64,000 bases of DNA, from positions 1 to 64,000 of the forward strand of contig QRFJ01005041.1 in NCBI GenBank assembly GCA_006176705.1, in the 5' to 3' direction. The position numbers were made by a program, and so were the translations under genes. The notes beneath the pieces were generated by a model. The model did not search any database, was not told where the DNA came from, and saw only the letters and a program-made list of their open reading frames with translations. This DNA comes from Cocos nucifera. Taxonomy: Eukaryota; Streptophyta; Magnoliopsida; Arecales; Arecaceae. Positions 1 through 11,597 of the stretch are shown here, piece after piece; positions within the stretch are counted from its first letter, which is position 1, and every line of letters starts with the position of its first letter.

Positions 1-2300
1 CTAGTGAAACCTAAAATCTTAAAATCCCTAATTTAAATATTCCTAGTCGATGGGACATTGAGTTAAGGATTAATGTTTTTCTGGTAAGACTAGCACATTC
101 TCTGTATGCTCGATTAAGAGGGTGATTGATCTCACAATAACTTGTGTATGACACTAATACAAGAATGTGGGTGCTCATTAGAGAATGAGTTCACTGAATT
201 GATCCAAATTGAGAATATCTAATGGAGTCTTATCTACATGTCAATAGATGGTTCTCATAGTGGAATTTGTGCATGTAATCCTTTGACCTGAAACTACCAT
301 AGAATCTTATATATATAAATCCATATTTTGGTTCATACTCATTCATGACTTAGTTATGTATGGGATGATCTGGATATGGTAGATTATATATATGAAGATT
401 GTGAGTAGGTTAACAAGAAATCGATCTCTCCTGGTAAGAGAAAATAGCATCCTACCTGCTTCAAACAAATAATGATTCAGGAAGACTTTGATCAAAGCAT
501 GATGAAAATTAGAAATGATTTCTAATGTTTCATTAAATGAATCATTATCATAAGATTGAAAGAGAAATGAATATGATATTGGGATTGACATATTTCCATA
601 TCCAGAGTCATATATAGGATGTAGGAAGATCGAAGGATCTAGTTGCATGATAATTTTTATTAAAGAATATTTTTGATATTTTTATCAAAATTTTACATCT
701 TTTGGGTAGTCATGATATGTTGCTAGACGTCAATCATGTCTTGTGGGTTTGATCAAATTAAAATTTTAATTTGATCATTAAATTAGAAAGTGTTCTAAAT
801 TAAGTCAAATTGGGTTGGCTAGTTTTGACCTAAATTGGTTTGGTTGAGTTCTAACCAGATTAGGTCAAATCACACCCTGACTCACTGCTGGTTAGATGTG
901 GAACCCAATGGGTCACACACAAAGAGAATTGATTAAGGGTCTAATTAGATTAGACCATGTTTGCAAGATGAATATGCTAGCACATATAGCAAACCCTAGC
1001 ATCTAGGATTCGAATTGGATTCGAATCGGCTTTCCGATTTGGGCTAATTAAGATCCGATTTGAGCCAAATAAAATTTGGTCTTGAGTTGGATTAACCTAG
1101 ATTGATTGGGCTTCAGATTGGGCACCACATACCTACATCCCATGCACCAGAGAGTCTCTCTCTTGCACGTGGGAAGTCTTTCATGCGCAAAGGACTCTTT
1201 GGCGCATGGAATAAGATGGCGCCTACCTTCTTTGACTTTTCCCATATGTTATGTCACGTAAATATTTTTTAATTGGCATGGACATCTGATATGGGGCACA
1301 GAAGAGTCCTTCTATAGATGAAATACTTCTTTTTCCTTTTAAATTTTTTGCCCAGGATGTTTTGTCGCCCAAGCCCCCTTGCCGCCCAAGACTCCATGCC
1401 GCCTACTCCTCCTTGACATCTCTTGGACTAAGTCAAAGTCTCTTGGGACTTTGACTATTCAAAGTTTATCTCCACGCCTTCTTGCTGAATGGGCATCCCT
1501 TTTTAGAGCCATTGGATGGCTTTGTTTCATGATCTAATGGATGAAAAGGGTGGCGCCAAAGATGAAGCATTGCAACTCTTCGTAAAAACTTACGTAGAAT
1601 TAATCCAAGAGTCCTTCTGCTTTAAGGCACCTCTTGGACTAAGTCTATATCTCATTTTTACTGATGAGGTGTGAGATTGGCTGATGGGGCATGAGAATTT
1701 GATGAGGAAAGGGCATGAGTTTTTTAGATGGCACCCTTACGTACATTATAAATAGGGGTGCACACCAAGAGTCCGGGGTGTGTGAACATTATCTTTTCTT
1801 TCTTACAAGAGTTTTTTTTTGTCCAATTTTCTTTCTTCCTTTCTCTTGTCTAGACCTTGTCATTATAAGGATAAGAAGTCATCTTAAGACTAAGAGATTA
1901 GGAAGAAAAATTAAGAAGACAAAAGAAAAAAAAGAAAGATAGATAAGGAGAGGCAAGGAAGGTGACATAAAGGCTAAAGAAGGTCTAGCCCTTTTAATTA
2001 AAGTTCTTATTATTAGAATTTTTAATTATATAAATCAAAGGTGCTGGTGTCTTGATCAAGTCTCTGTGTGGATCAACGTTGGAGGGTGAACACGTGGGCA
2101 CCTGGTTGGAAATCCCTGACGGACTGCTATCGATGATCAGGGTCAACTTTAGGGTTTAGCGATAAGATGGTATGTTCTAACAATTTCTTTTATATTACAA
2201 ATTTGTGATATATGATTTAATTGCTAATAAGGTGGTCCTTGGGTTTTAGGTTTGGTTTATTTGATTTCATATTTTTGCTTTGAAATCTATGCTTTCACCA
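1..2300 (+). repeat. LTR of copia family C, 5' edge cut by the window
   Basis: The sequence aligns by eye with the LTR at 33997-36354: both carry the block beginning near ACATTGAGT, the GAACACGTGGG block near the end, and a closing 14-mer ending in CCA (here 2287-2300). Position 1 corresponds to about 210 bases into the LTR. The middle parts differ a good deal, so this is a related subfamily copy and not the partner LTR of the 34-kb one. No primer binding site follows, so it is a solo LTR or a 3' LTR. Short open frames inside it look like chance. Confidence 0.75.
1747..1756 (+). promoter_or_regulatory. TATA box of the family C LTR
   Basis: TATAAATAGG lies about 550 bases before the LTR end, where a U3/R boundary is expected. 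The related LTR at 33997-36354 has a matching TATAAATAGG near 35872, which supports a real LTR promoter element. Activity is inferred. Confidence 0.55.
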
Positions 2301-2385
2301 ATTATAGTCAAAATTACAATTTTGCCCCTAGAAGTGTATTACAAGTGTCAGCCAATTCTGGCTTCTAGGGCACATATATCTAACA
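2301..2385 (-). repeat. Inverted terminal fragment of a family A LTR
   Basis: Read on the minus strand, these 85 bases are the first 85 of the family A LTR, from TGTTAGATATATGTGCCC to the AATTTTGACTATAA region. The right edge ends exactly at the LTR terminus and the left edge abuts the family C LTR. This is what would remain if a family C LTR had inserted about 85 bases into an inverted family A LTR whose remainder lies off-window. Confidence 0.8.
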
Positions 2386-2866
2386 CTAAGATCCTCTAGG
2401 GCTGCTAGATGGAGTTCGAAGGGAGTTTAGCTATTTGGAGAAGTCCATCTGAAGAAGAAATCTAGAAGAAGTTCGATTGTTGAAGGAGTCTAGCTGAAGA
2501 AAAAGTCTGATAGGAGTTTGACTATTTGAGGAGTTCGATTAGGGGAGGAGTCTAGCTAAAGGAGAGTTTGGAAAGAGTTCAACTGCTGGAGGAGTCCGAC
2601 AGAAGAAGTCTGGAAGGAGTTTGACCATTGGAGGAGTCCGACTGAAGGAGAAGTTCGGAAGGAGTTCAACTATTAGAGGACTCTGGCTGAAGGAGAAGTT
2701 CGAAAGGAGTCCGACTATTGGAGGAGTCTGGTTGAAGGAGAAGTTTAGGAGGAGTTCAACTGCTAGAGGAGGCCTGAGGTTTAACTATAGAGGCTGCTGC
2801 TGGGCGGGATCCTTCCAAGATCAAGCATCCAGCCGAACTTCGATAGGAGCGGATTTATCCCCAACA
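2386..2866 (-). repeat. D-like gypsy LTR fragment with 45-bp internal repeats
   Basis: On the minus strand this starts TGTTGGGGATAAATCC, identical for the first 16 bases to the element D LTR at 43996. It shares the theme of alternating CCGAACTCC and GACTCCTCC words. About eight degenerate 45-bp units (GGAGT..GAC..TTGGAGGAGTCC type) fill 2410-2785. The right edge is a clean LTR end directly joined to family B LTR sequence. The left edge stops at the family A fragment. The 82-codon frame through the repeats is a by-product of a unit length divisible by three. Confidence 0.75.
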
Positions 2867-2978
2867 TAGGGTTAATTCATGTATTTTAATAAATTAATAT
2901 GATTAGTTTATTACTTCCACTACGTGATTTTGAAAAGTTTTGAAATATGCTCATGAAACCCTACATTAGTTTCCTTCA
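2867..2978 (+). repeat. 3' end of the B1 5' LTR
   Basis: It matches the end of the 3' LTR (about 21252-21365) almost base for base, including TAGGGTTAATTCATGT and the closing TTTCCTTCA, and is followed at once by the primer site. Everything upstream in the LTR has been displaced by the D-like LTR whose edge is at 2866. Confidence 0.85.
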
Positions 2979-2980
2979 AT

Positions 2981-2992
2981 TGGTATCAGAGC
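2981..2992 (+). other. Primer binding site of B1
   Basis: TGGTATCAGAGC, the plant LTR-element primer site complementary to the 3' end of initiator methionine tRNA, lies two bases after the LTR end (CA at 2977-2978). Confidence 0.9.
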
Positions 2993-4929
2993 ATGGGTTT
3001 CTTATTAAATGATTTTTATGCATGCGTGGATTATTTATTTAGATTAGATCTAATTTATAATCTAATATTTAAAACTAAAATTAAAAAATAGATCACACAA
3101 ACTAATTTATAAGATTATCCTACTGTAAGGTTTATCCCTTACAATGTCAAGGTTGTCCTAATTCGTACAGATCTAAAGTCAATCATAAATTTATTAGATA
3201 TGATCTAGATTAATTTATAATTTATTAGATTTAAAAGTATTTAAATCTAAAAATATATATTTTAGATTGCATGGACTAATCTTATAATATTGTCCTGTTG
3301 TAAGGTTTATCTCTTATAGTGAAAAGATTGTCCTAGTACGTGCTGATCTAAAATTCTAATCATAAAATTTTAGATTAGATCTAAAGAATTTTATGATTTT
3401 ATTGAAAGTATTTCAATCTAATTTTTATCATCATAAATATGTTAGATTTGATCTAAGATGATTTTTGGTTGATTAGAATTGAAATAGTTTTAATTTTGAA
3501 TTACATGAACATGTTTAGATTAGATCCAAAGTAGTTTTATGTTTATATATTTGCATATTGATTATGAATCAAATATGCAATTGATTGGTAGAATCATGTT
3601 GTAAAAATATTTTATAAATATAAAAATTATTTTTAAAATATCAAACCCTAACCCTTAGTCTCAAACTTAATTAAGAATTAAGAGTTGTTTGATTAGCATC
3701 TAGGATTACGAATTGAAGATCCTAAGATACAAATCATAAAATTTGGATTAATAGGTTAATGAAAATTATGTCCATTAATTGGATTAAACCTAAGGTTAGA
3801 TTAAAGAATGAATTTAATTAGAGAATTGACTAAATCTAATCAATAGTTATCTTAGATTAGATCAATGATTCTTTGGATCAATTACAATAGTTATAGTTGG
3901 TCAAGTCCATATCTTTAACGAGAACCAAAATAGACTTAATTCCTGGCTATGCGGTCTAGCCCAAACTGTTAGGTTGATCCAATCAAAACTAATTAACCAG
4001 TTAGTATCTAAGGTAAGTTTGGCAATCCAAATTAGTGATTTTTGATTGGCAGCCCACTTATCTGGCCAATTTTGATGGTGTCTAAGGCAAGCTTTGGTAG
4101 ACCCTCCCATCAATCTCACTTACTTGGCCTTCATGGTTAAATTATGTTTTGATCAGATTACTTGATAATTCGAGCTAACCTATGTCTGCTAGGTACATTA
4201 GTTTGACTGATTTAGGTGCTTCTAGACTATCCTATCAATGCTCTTCCTTAATTTGACTTGGTGAAGTCAGTGGGAGGATCATAATTAGCTATTTTCTCTA
4301 ACTCTCTTCTCTAAATCAAATTAATAAAATCTTCTAAAATTATTATGTCTCTAAAATGAAATAGTTATAGATGATAACTAGATCATAGCCTCCTATTAAG
4401 GTGGATGATAATGGGTCTAGTAGTTTGGATGGACATTGGAGGTGCCTAACACCTGGTGTTTATCAAGATATTGGAATTATCATTCACCATATGATGATTA
4501 GGTCACACTCTCTAAACAGCGATCAAGTTAGCCAGAGCTATCCTCAAGCCTGATCATCATTCATTTGATGCACCGAACTCAATCATGTTATGGTTGGATC
4601 TAACCAAGACTTTCAGTGGAGGCCCTAGCCTATTGAAAAGATACCTGGGGCAAAATCTAATACTAGAAATTGTTTGGAGAAATAATTGGTTAAGAACCTA
4701 TCCATAGATGCGCACGAGTTAGCCAGAGCTTTCCTTGAAGCCTGTATGCAGTCTGTGTGGATTCTAGTACCCACGAAGAAATTAAGATAATTCCTCGAAT
4801 TGGAGGTAGAGGCTACCAATATGAATAAAATAGTGGAAGAACCTTTTGATTAAAGTCTAAATCTTTAAGTTTAATAAATTATTTACTAATTAAGCTTTTG
4901 GTTCTCCTTTGTACAGTTAAGACTAAACC
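2993..4929 (+). other. Untranslated leader of B1
   Basis: About 1.9 kb of AT-rich sequence between primer site and gag, with no credible coding frame. A degenerate direct duplication of roughly 175 bases lies at about 3050-3400; each half contains TAAGGTTTATC..TTA followed by GTCCTA and a CAGATCTAAA-like word. From about 4000 the text resembles the family A leader (GTATCTAAGGTAAGTTTGGCA and the CTTACTTGGCC..TG region), so the two families share a leader module. Confidence 0.65.
4013..4916 (+). other. Candidate leader intron of B1
   Basis: The donor is TAAG|GTAAGT at 4012/4013, a perfect plant consensus. The acceptor is a pyrimidine-rich stretch ending TTTGTACAG at 4916, just before gag. The second copy, B2, keeps a similar acceptor (TTGTTCTCTTTTTAG ending at 36815). 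Family A has the same arrangement. Splicing is inferred from sequence only. Confidence 0.45.
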
Positions 4930-7438
4930 CTAATTGCTCTATTCACTATAAGACAATGATATACTTATGCAACCCAACTTTGATAATAAGTATCGAAAGT
5001 TAAATATTGTTCAGCAGCATAAAGAGGTTCGTGCTGGAGCTTCTATGCCTAGGCTAAATAAAAGATCCAAGACTAACCTAGATCAGGCAAAGTGCTTTTA
5101 CTATAAGAAGTAGGGCATTGGAAGAGGAACTATCCTCAATACCTTACTTCTCATGATCCCAATAGGCTAAACAAGAGAAAAGAGCAAAGAGTTGTTGATT
5201 GAGGATGTTAATGATAACATCTTATAATTTCTCTATTTATGATACTACTACTTGGGTATTGAATTTCAGAAGTCCAGTTCATATTTATAATTCATGCAAG
5301 AACTTCAAGTTAGTAGAAAATTTAAAATAATGAGCGATTTCTGAATATTAGAGATGGAAGATCTATTCCAGTTCTAGCTATGGGAAGAGTTCAGCTTATT
5401 TTTAATGATAATGTCATTTCTTTAGATGAGTGTCATTATTGTCCTTCTTTTCTGATGAATATAATCTCTATTGGCTTTTTGGCCAAAGATAGATATTATT
5501 TATCAATAAAGAAAGATTATTGTAATATCATTATGAATGATGTTATGATAATGCAAGGACAACAAAAAATTGATATTTACATTTTATCATGGCCTATGAA
5601 TTAATGTACACTTTTAAAAAATGCCCTAGATTAGATAACGTCTTTGATATCTACCTATGGCACTGTAGATAGGGTCACATTAACAAGAATAGGATAAATA
5701 AGTTGACTCAAGAAAAAATTATCAAAGTCAATGATTATGAATCACTTCTAACCTGTGAGTCCTATCTTCTTAAAAAAATGACCAAGTCATCTTTTACTAG
5801 AAAAGATGAAAGAGCCACTGAGCTCTTAGGTTTAGTATGTACTGATGTATATGGACCTATGAGCCCAAGTGCTAGAGGTGGATATTTCTACTTTATCACT
5901 TTCATAGATGACCTATCTAGATATGGATATGTCTATCTGATGATACATAAGTTGAATTTATTTAAAATGTTCAAATGATTCTGAAATAAAGTAGAAAATC
6001 AAACTAAAAAAGATATTAAAACTCTTCGATCAGATTGAAGATGTGAATACCTATCTAGTGAGTTCTTGACATATCTAGGAGAGAATGGAATTCTCTCATA
6101 GTGGACTCCTCCAGGGACACCATGACATAATGATATATCGAAAAGAAAAAAATGAACCTTGTTAGACATGGTGCGATCCATGATGGGGTTTGCTAGTCTG
6201 CCTATTTTATTTTGGGGTTATATTCTTGAGACTACATGTTTTATATTGAACAATGTACCAAGTAAATCTATTACAAAGATTCCATAAGAGATATGGGCTA
6301 GATGTAGGCCTACACACTCTCTCACCTTCAGATTTGAGGTTGTCTAGCCTATGTTAAACGTTTACATATAAATAAACTTGGACCCTGATCTGATAAGTGT
6401 GTATTTATAGGATATCCTAAAGAAACTAAGGGTTATTATTTCTATCATGCTAAAGAACAAAAGGTGTTCGTCAGCAATAGGGTTTACTTTTTAGCAAAAA
6501 TTTCCTTGGTGAAGAAATTATTGTCTCTAAAGTTGAACTTGAGTAAGTTCGATAGGTAGAAAAGTTGATACCAATAATTGAACCTGAACAAGATTTGATT
6601 AGATCAAATCCAGAGCCCAGTGTACCTACATCATTAATTCAATTCGGTAGATTATCGCATCAGTCGGATCGATACTATGGTTTCTTCATTTGAAATATCT
6701 ATCAAACTTGATGAGAACAATAAGGATCCGATCACCTACATGGATGCAATGCAGAGATCTAATTTTGAGAAATGGCTTGAGGCTATAAAATCTGAAATAA
6801 AGTCCATGAAGGTCAATGATGTGTGGACATTGATTGACCCACCTAAAGAGGTTAAATCCATTAGGTGCAATGGATCTTCAAGAGGAAGAGGAGCACATAT
6901 GGAAAGGTGGAGGCCTATAAAGTCCATCTGGTTGCCAAAAGATATCATCAATGTTATGGTATTGACGATGATGAGACATTCTTTCCTGTCGCAATGTTCA
7001 AATCCATTTGGATAATGCTTGCGATAGTTGTCCATTTGGACTATAAGATCTAGCATATGGATGTGAAGATAACTTTCCTAAATTGAGAGATGACCAAAGA
7101 GATATATATGATATAACCTGAGGGGTTCATATCCATAGATCAGTCCAAAGTGTGCAAGATTCAAAGATTCATTTATGGACTAAAGTAAGCATCTCAAAGT
7201 CGGAATATGCATTTTGATAAGATGATCAAAATGTATGGCTTTATTAAGAACATAGAAGAGCTCAAAATTTATAAGTGGGTAAATAGTTCGGCAGTAACAT
7301 TTTTTATCTTGTACATGGATGACATTCTCTTAATCGAGAATGGCATTCCCACACTATAAAAAATAAAAGTTTGACTATCATCTCAGTTCTCTATGAAGGA
7401 CTTGGGTAAAGCATTTTACATTCTAGGAATGAATATCT
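4930..7438 (+). pseudogene. B1 gag-protease-integrase-RT remnant (5' part of pol)
   Basis: This is the broken polyprotein of a copia element. In order: a short gag piece (NFDNKYRKL near 4980) directly followed by a degenerate zinc knuckle (CFYYKK near 5095), so most of gag is deleted. The protease region has TWVLNFRSP near 5255, where the catalytic Asp-Ser/Thr-Gly is lost. The open stretch 5380-5604 is protease C-terminus, and 5640-6300 is integrase (LTCESYLL, then VCTDVYGPM, then RNRTLLDMV-type sequence in shifted frames). The reverse transcriptase starts about 6760 (FEKWLEAIKSEIKSM) and runs to the A1 boundary with YMDDILL near 7315. Numerous TAG/TAA/TGA codons and frameshifts make it non-functional. 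Confidence 0.85.
7282..7438 (+). repeat. Left copy of a 157-bp direct duplication flanking A1
   Basis: This is reverse-transcriptase sequence of family B abutting the 5' end of A1. The mate is 17854-18010, abutting the 3' end of A1. They are the same length with no indel. I count about 22 mismatches by hand (roughly 86% identity). Confidence 0.85.
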
Positions 7439-9717
7439 TGTTAGATATGTATGCCCTAGAAGCCAGATTGGTTGACACTTGTAATACACATCTAAGGGCA
7501 AAATTATAATTTTAACTATATATAATAACATAGGTTATTTTCTATCATAGTGCGTATTTGGAAGTGTTTGTGATACATCCCTTGAGTTAATGGTAATGAT
7601 AGTTTATATTTTTAAGAGTTGAAAATTTAAGACATGAATTTTTATTATTAACTCATAAAATGCTTCCGACCATAGGATCATCATGAGAATGGTGATTGAT
7701 CCGAAAGGTTGGTGTACGATCACTTTTTTTGGATAGATGAGTCTTGAGTCTATGGTGTAGAGACATTGGAGTAAAAGTACAGGTACTCGTTAGAGAATGA
7801 GGGCATTAAGCATGACCACCTCGAGCAGTCATGAGAAAGTCTACCTTTTCATCGATGACTGGCTCGAAGCTACAGTGGTGTATCTAGTTCATTGACCTAA
7901 GATGCATCGACAGTTCACCTTGAGAGTGTTATAGTTTGACTATATCATAACTCGATCTCCTAGCCATTCGAAATCCTGAGGTGTATATTGGCTATAGCAT
8001 ATTCATTATAGGAATTAAATTACACCAATAAGGGATCTATCAACCTCGGTAGATGAGGAGTAGCCCTATGATGATCTTGAGAATCAAGTCTATAAGCCTA
8101 TGGCCATGGCAGAGTGAAATAATAGAAAGATCTTCTATTAGAATTTTCATATTGGACTTGAATCGAATGATTAATTCATATGACAAAAATTAGGGTTTGA
8201 CAAGATTACCTTAAACCTAATCCGGTTGGGGCTCAAGATAGAGAAACTTAATCACACAGGTAACTGCACCAAGAGGTTCGCTTTCAGTTCTGATAGATTG
8301 CCACCATATGCTGCTAGGTGTCACTAATAGATTTTGGGAGTAATTAGAATGATTTGGATGACTGATCATACTAGTTGTCTGAATCAGAAAAGTTCTGATC
8401 CATCGAAAGTTGTTTCGTTGATGTCGATGATAGGGATCGTGATATATCCCATTACCATACGAAACTGAACCTAATTAGGTCACACAAATAAGGGTTTGGA
8501 TTTGAATATCATGAATTAGATTAACCCAGTTTAAATGATTTGAATAAGATTCAATTAGGTTCAAGAAAATCATGCTAGCACACGATTGAGCCTAATGTTC
8601 TTCTTTAACAATCATTAAAGCTTGTCTCGACTGAGCCAAATGTATTTAGGCTCACTCAAGAACCTTTACTTGGTCTGACTGGAGCTTGTCCAGATCAAAA
8701 AAGGATTGTCTTAATTTATGAGATAAATTTGAGACAACACCGACCATTTTTAGTCACCTGCTAAATCTTGTCTTCGGACATTGGTCAAACATTGACCCTG
8801 GATACTTAGACATCTGCCCATGTGTCATGCACCTATAGGAGAGAACCTGAGGACTTGTCCCCTTGCTAAAATGTAGATAGGCAAGGGATGCATGCCTAGG
8901 GAGGCATGCATCCTATGAGGATAGAAGTTGGAGTTCCATACAGATGGGACTCCAGTTGCTTCAGGGAATCAAACTAGGTGGTGCCAAGAAGACTTGTTTG
9001 ACCCAGTCTTGGCACCACCTAAGGAGAGTTTTGAGGGACTTTAATCTGATTGGATCAGATGATGTCATCCCACCTATCAGATTTAGATCTGATTGTACAA
9101 AGGGCCATGATTGGCCAGGATGATGTGGCACTGCATGGCGCAGCAAGGTCTATATAAATCCTATCTGCTCCTAGAATTATAGGATTCTACCATTAGCCCA
9201 TGCCACATACCCCTCTCCCTCCTTCTCCATGCCATCCTCTGGTCCTCTCTCTCCTCTCCATGCCCAAGGAACTTTATGAAGAAGGTATGATCCAAGCAAG
9301 TGAAAGCATTAGGAAAGGAAGAAGGCAGCACTGCTGCAAGAGACAACGATTATTCTTCAAAAGCAATTTTGAAGACCTTCAAGATCAGATCCAGATCTAA
9401 TTTTTGGAGGATTGATTGAGAAGGAGAATATCTTTAGATCCTGTCCGACCAAATACTGGTAGAGGCTAGGCACTTGCGTGGCTACATCCAGAACCTCAGG
9501 CAAGCATTAGGATCATCATAGGGTAATTGGATCATCCAAAATAAAGGTATAATTAAATTAGATTTAATTTTTATTTTTAATTTTATTATTAAATAAATAA
9601 GATTAGATCTAAGAAGTCTCAAATCTAATTAGAATCTTAGAGAAAATTTTTTGAAATATCCCTGCTAATCCAATCAGATCTGAATGAACCTGATCCAAAA
9701 AATAGATTTTTTCTTCA
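7439..9717 (+). repeat. 5' LTR of A1
   Basis: 2279 bp, starts TG and ends CA. In its first 160 bases I count about 16 differences from the 3' LTR, roughly 10% divergence, so it is an old insertion. It has no coding content; open frames in it are chance. Confidence 0.9.
9151..9158 (+). promoter_or_regulatory. TATA box in the A1 5' LTR
   Basis: TATATAAA follows GCGCAGCAAGGTC. The same position holds TATATAAA in every family A LTR (17280, 23729, 31775, and on the minus strand 49618-49625 and 57705-57712). Conservation supports it as the U3 promoter that drives the genomic RNA. Confidence 0.7.
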
Positions 9718-9719
9718 AC

Positions 9720-9731
9720 TGGTATCAGAGC
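9720..9731 (+). other. Primer binding site of A1
   Basis: TGGTATCAGAGC followed by CAGG, two bases after the LTR end. It is complementary to initiator methionine tRNA and marks the start of minus-strand synthesis. Confidence 0.9.
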
Positions 9732-11597
9732 CAGGTTCCATAATTCATTAGATCTAATTTTAATTTATTTTTAATCTAATAATTAGATGATTTTAGATAT
9801 CATATTAGATATGATTAGATCTAAAATTAAAAAATTAAAAATTAAATAATCTAGATCTAAGATGTACGAGATGCATGACTAGACTAGGAATAGAATTATT
9901 CTATGTATAGTCTAGCATGATCATAATTTTAATTTAATTAATTATAATTTTTAAGTCTATTTAATTACTATTTTTTGATATTATAAATATTATAATTAGA
10001 TCTAAAAATAGAAAATAAATTTATTTAATTTATTCATATGAGATATGATAGATACATGTTTAGATTAGTTGTAGAATAGTTCTATAAAATTTTTTAGAAT
10101 AAATTTTAATTTGATATGATCAAATTTAAATCTTATTTTTTAAATATTTATGAGATAATTTAGATCTAAAAATATACATAATATGATATATGAGATGTAT
10201 GCAAAACATATTTTTAGTTAGATTAATTTTTATATATGACATATGATATAGATCTAACTAGTTTTGTAGATTTATCATGTTTCTGATTAAGGCGTTCTCC
10301 TTGACCATCCGATCATAAGAACGAAGTAGGGTTTAAAGATCCTCTCTTTTCATTCGATGGGGTGTTCTTATGGTGTGTAGGGGTGCTGCGCATTCGACCT
10401 TAATCAGATATCAAAACTTATTTTCTGCAAAACCCTAGATCCTAAAATCCTAGGATTTTATAAACATATTTTGTTTATGAACCCTAAATTTAATTAAGAA
10501 TTAAAATTATGAAATATATTAGATCTAAAATTGAGTATTTTCAGATCTAAGATATATTCATAAAATTGGATTTGGGCTTAGGTAGCTTAATTAGGTCTAG
10601 CGGTTGATCAAATCGAATGAAGAGTTGGTTAGGTGGGATCAAGAGTACTTAAATTGATTAGCCTAATAGGATTAAGTCTTGGTCAAAGTCGAGTCACATG
10701 AGTGATCGATCAAGTTAAGACCTAATTAGGCTCAGTGGTTAGAGTCTAGATTGTAGGCTAATCTAGTTGGTTCTGACTTAATAATTTGGTGTCTAAGATA
10801 AGTTTGGCAGACACGATCGACTGGTTTTTAATTGGGAGCTACTCGACTCGAATGCATTCTTGTCGAGTTAATGGCATATCCCTTCCACTGATCTCACTTA
10901 CCTGGCCATGTTTGTCGACCCAGTCCTGATCTAAGGTGGCTAACAATCTGAGCTAATCCATGCTACTAGGTTAGTCATATTGGTTATGGCTATGTCAAGT
11001 CAAGTTTAAAGAGACCTAAATCAAATCTCTTTAAGAAAAGATTAAGTCTAAGATCTTCCACCATTGTAGATGTGTAGGCCCTTCCCGAGGTTGATTGTTC
11101 TTGGTTGGTCACAGTGATTCGGTTGCACCGAGAAGGTGCAACCATGTCTACTAGGCGTTGGATGCTATGGGCTGGAGGATGGATTGGACTCAATATTTTG
11201 GATACGGTGAGAGACCCAATTAGAAATCCAATCTATACAAATGGTGGGTCTGACTTAACTAAGGAGTGGATCAATATTCTGGTCACGGTGAGATTTATGA
11301 ATTAGAGATCAAGTCTGGGTGCATCATGATTAGAGAATCATTGGACAAGAGTTGTTCACTCATTGGCTAACCCATCATTAATAACTGTTAGGTGAGGTGA
11401 TGAGTCAATTGGTGGGACTGCACCATCCACTAAAATTCAGTAATCATGGAGATTTTCATATCTCTACAAAGGGAGTGTAGGGATCCAAGAAAATGGTGGG
11501 AGCTAATTTGTTTAAAAATTAAACCCCTAAATAAATTGATCAAATCTTAATTACAAAATCTAACTAGAAACTTTGGCTCTCTATAGAAAAAAGAAAA
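9732..11597 (+). other. Untranslated leader of A1
   Basis: About 1.87 kb between primer site and gag without coding potential. The first part is very AT-rich with many AGATCTAA words. It then carries the conserved stem-loop at 10283-10407 and the former splice donor at 10797/10798, now AAG|ATAAGT. A2 and A3 have the same leader in order and length. Confidence 0.8.
10283..10407 (+). promoter_or_regulatory. Conserved three-tier leader stem-loop (A1 copy)
   Basis: The outer stem is CTGATTAAGG (10283-10292) with CCTTAATCAG (10398-10407). The inner stem is ATCATAAGAAC (10312-10322) with GTTCTTATGGT (10364-10374), one pair being a G-U wobble. The apical hairpin is AGG..TCCT around the palindrome TTTAAA (10332-10337). 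The same three tiers occur in A2 and A3. A role in genomic RNA dimerisation or packaging is my inference. Confidence 0.55.

Noticed and set aside
2621..2869. 82-codon frame with 15-residue repeats
   Set aside because: It is a translation of the 45-bp LTR repeat and ends at the LTR edge; not a gene.
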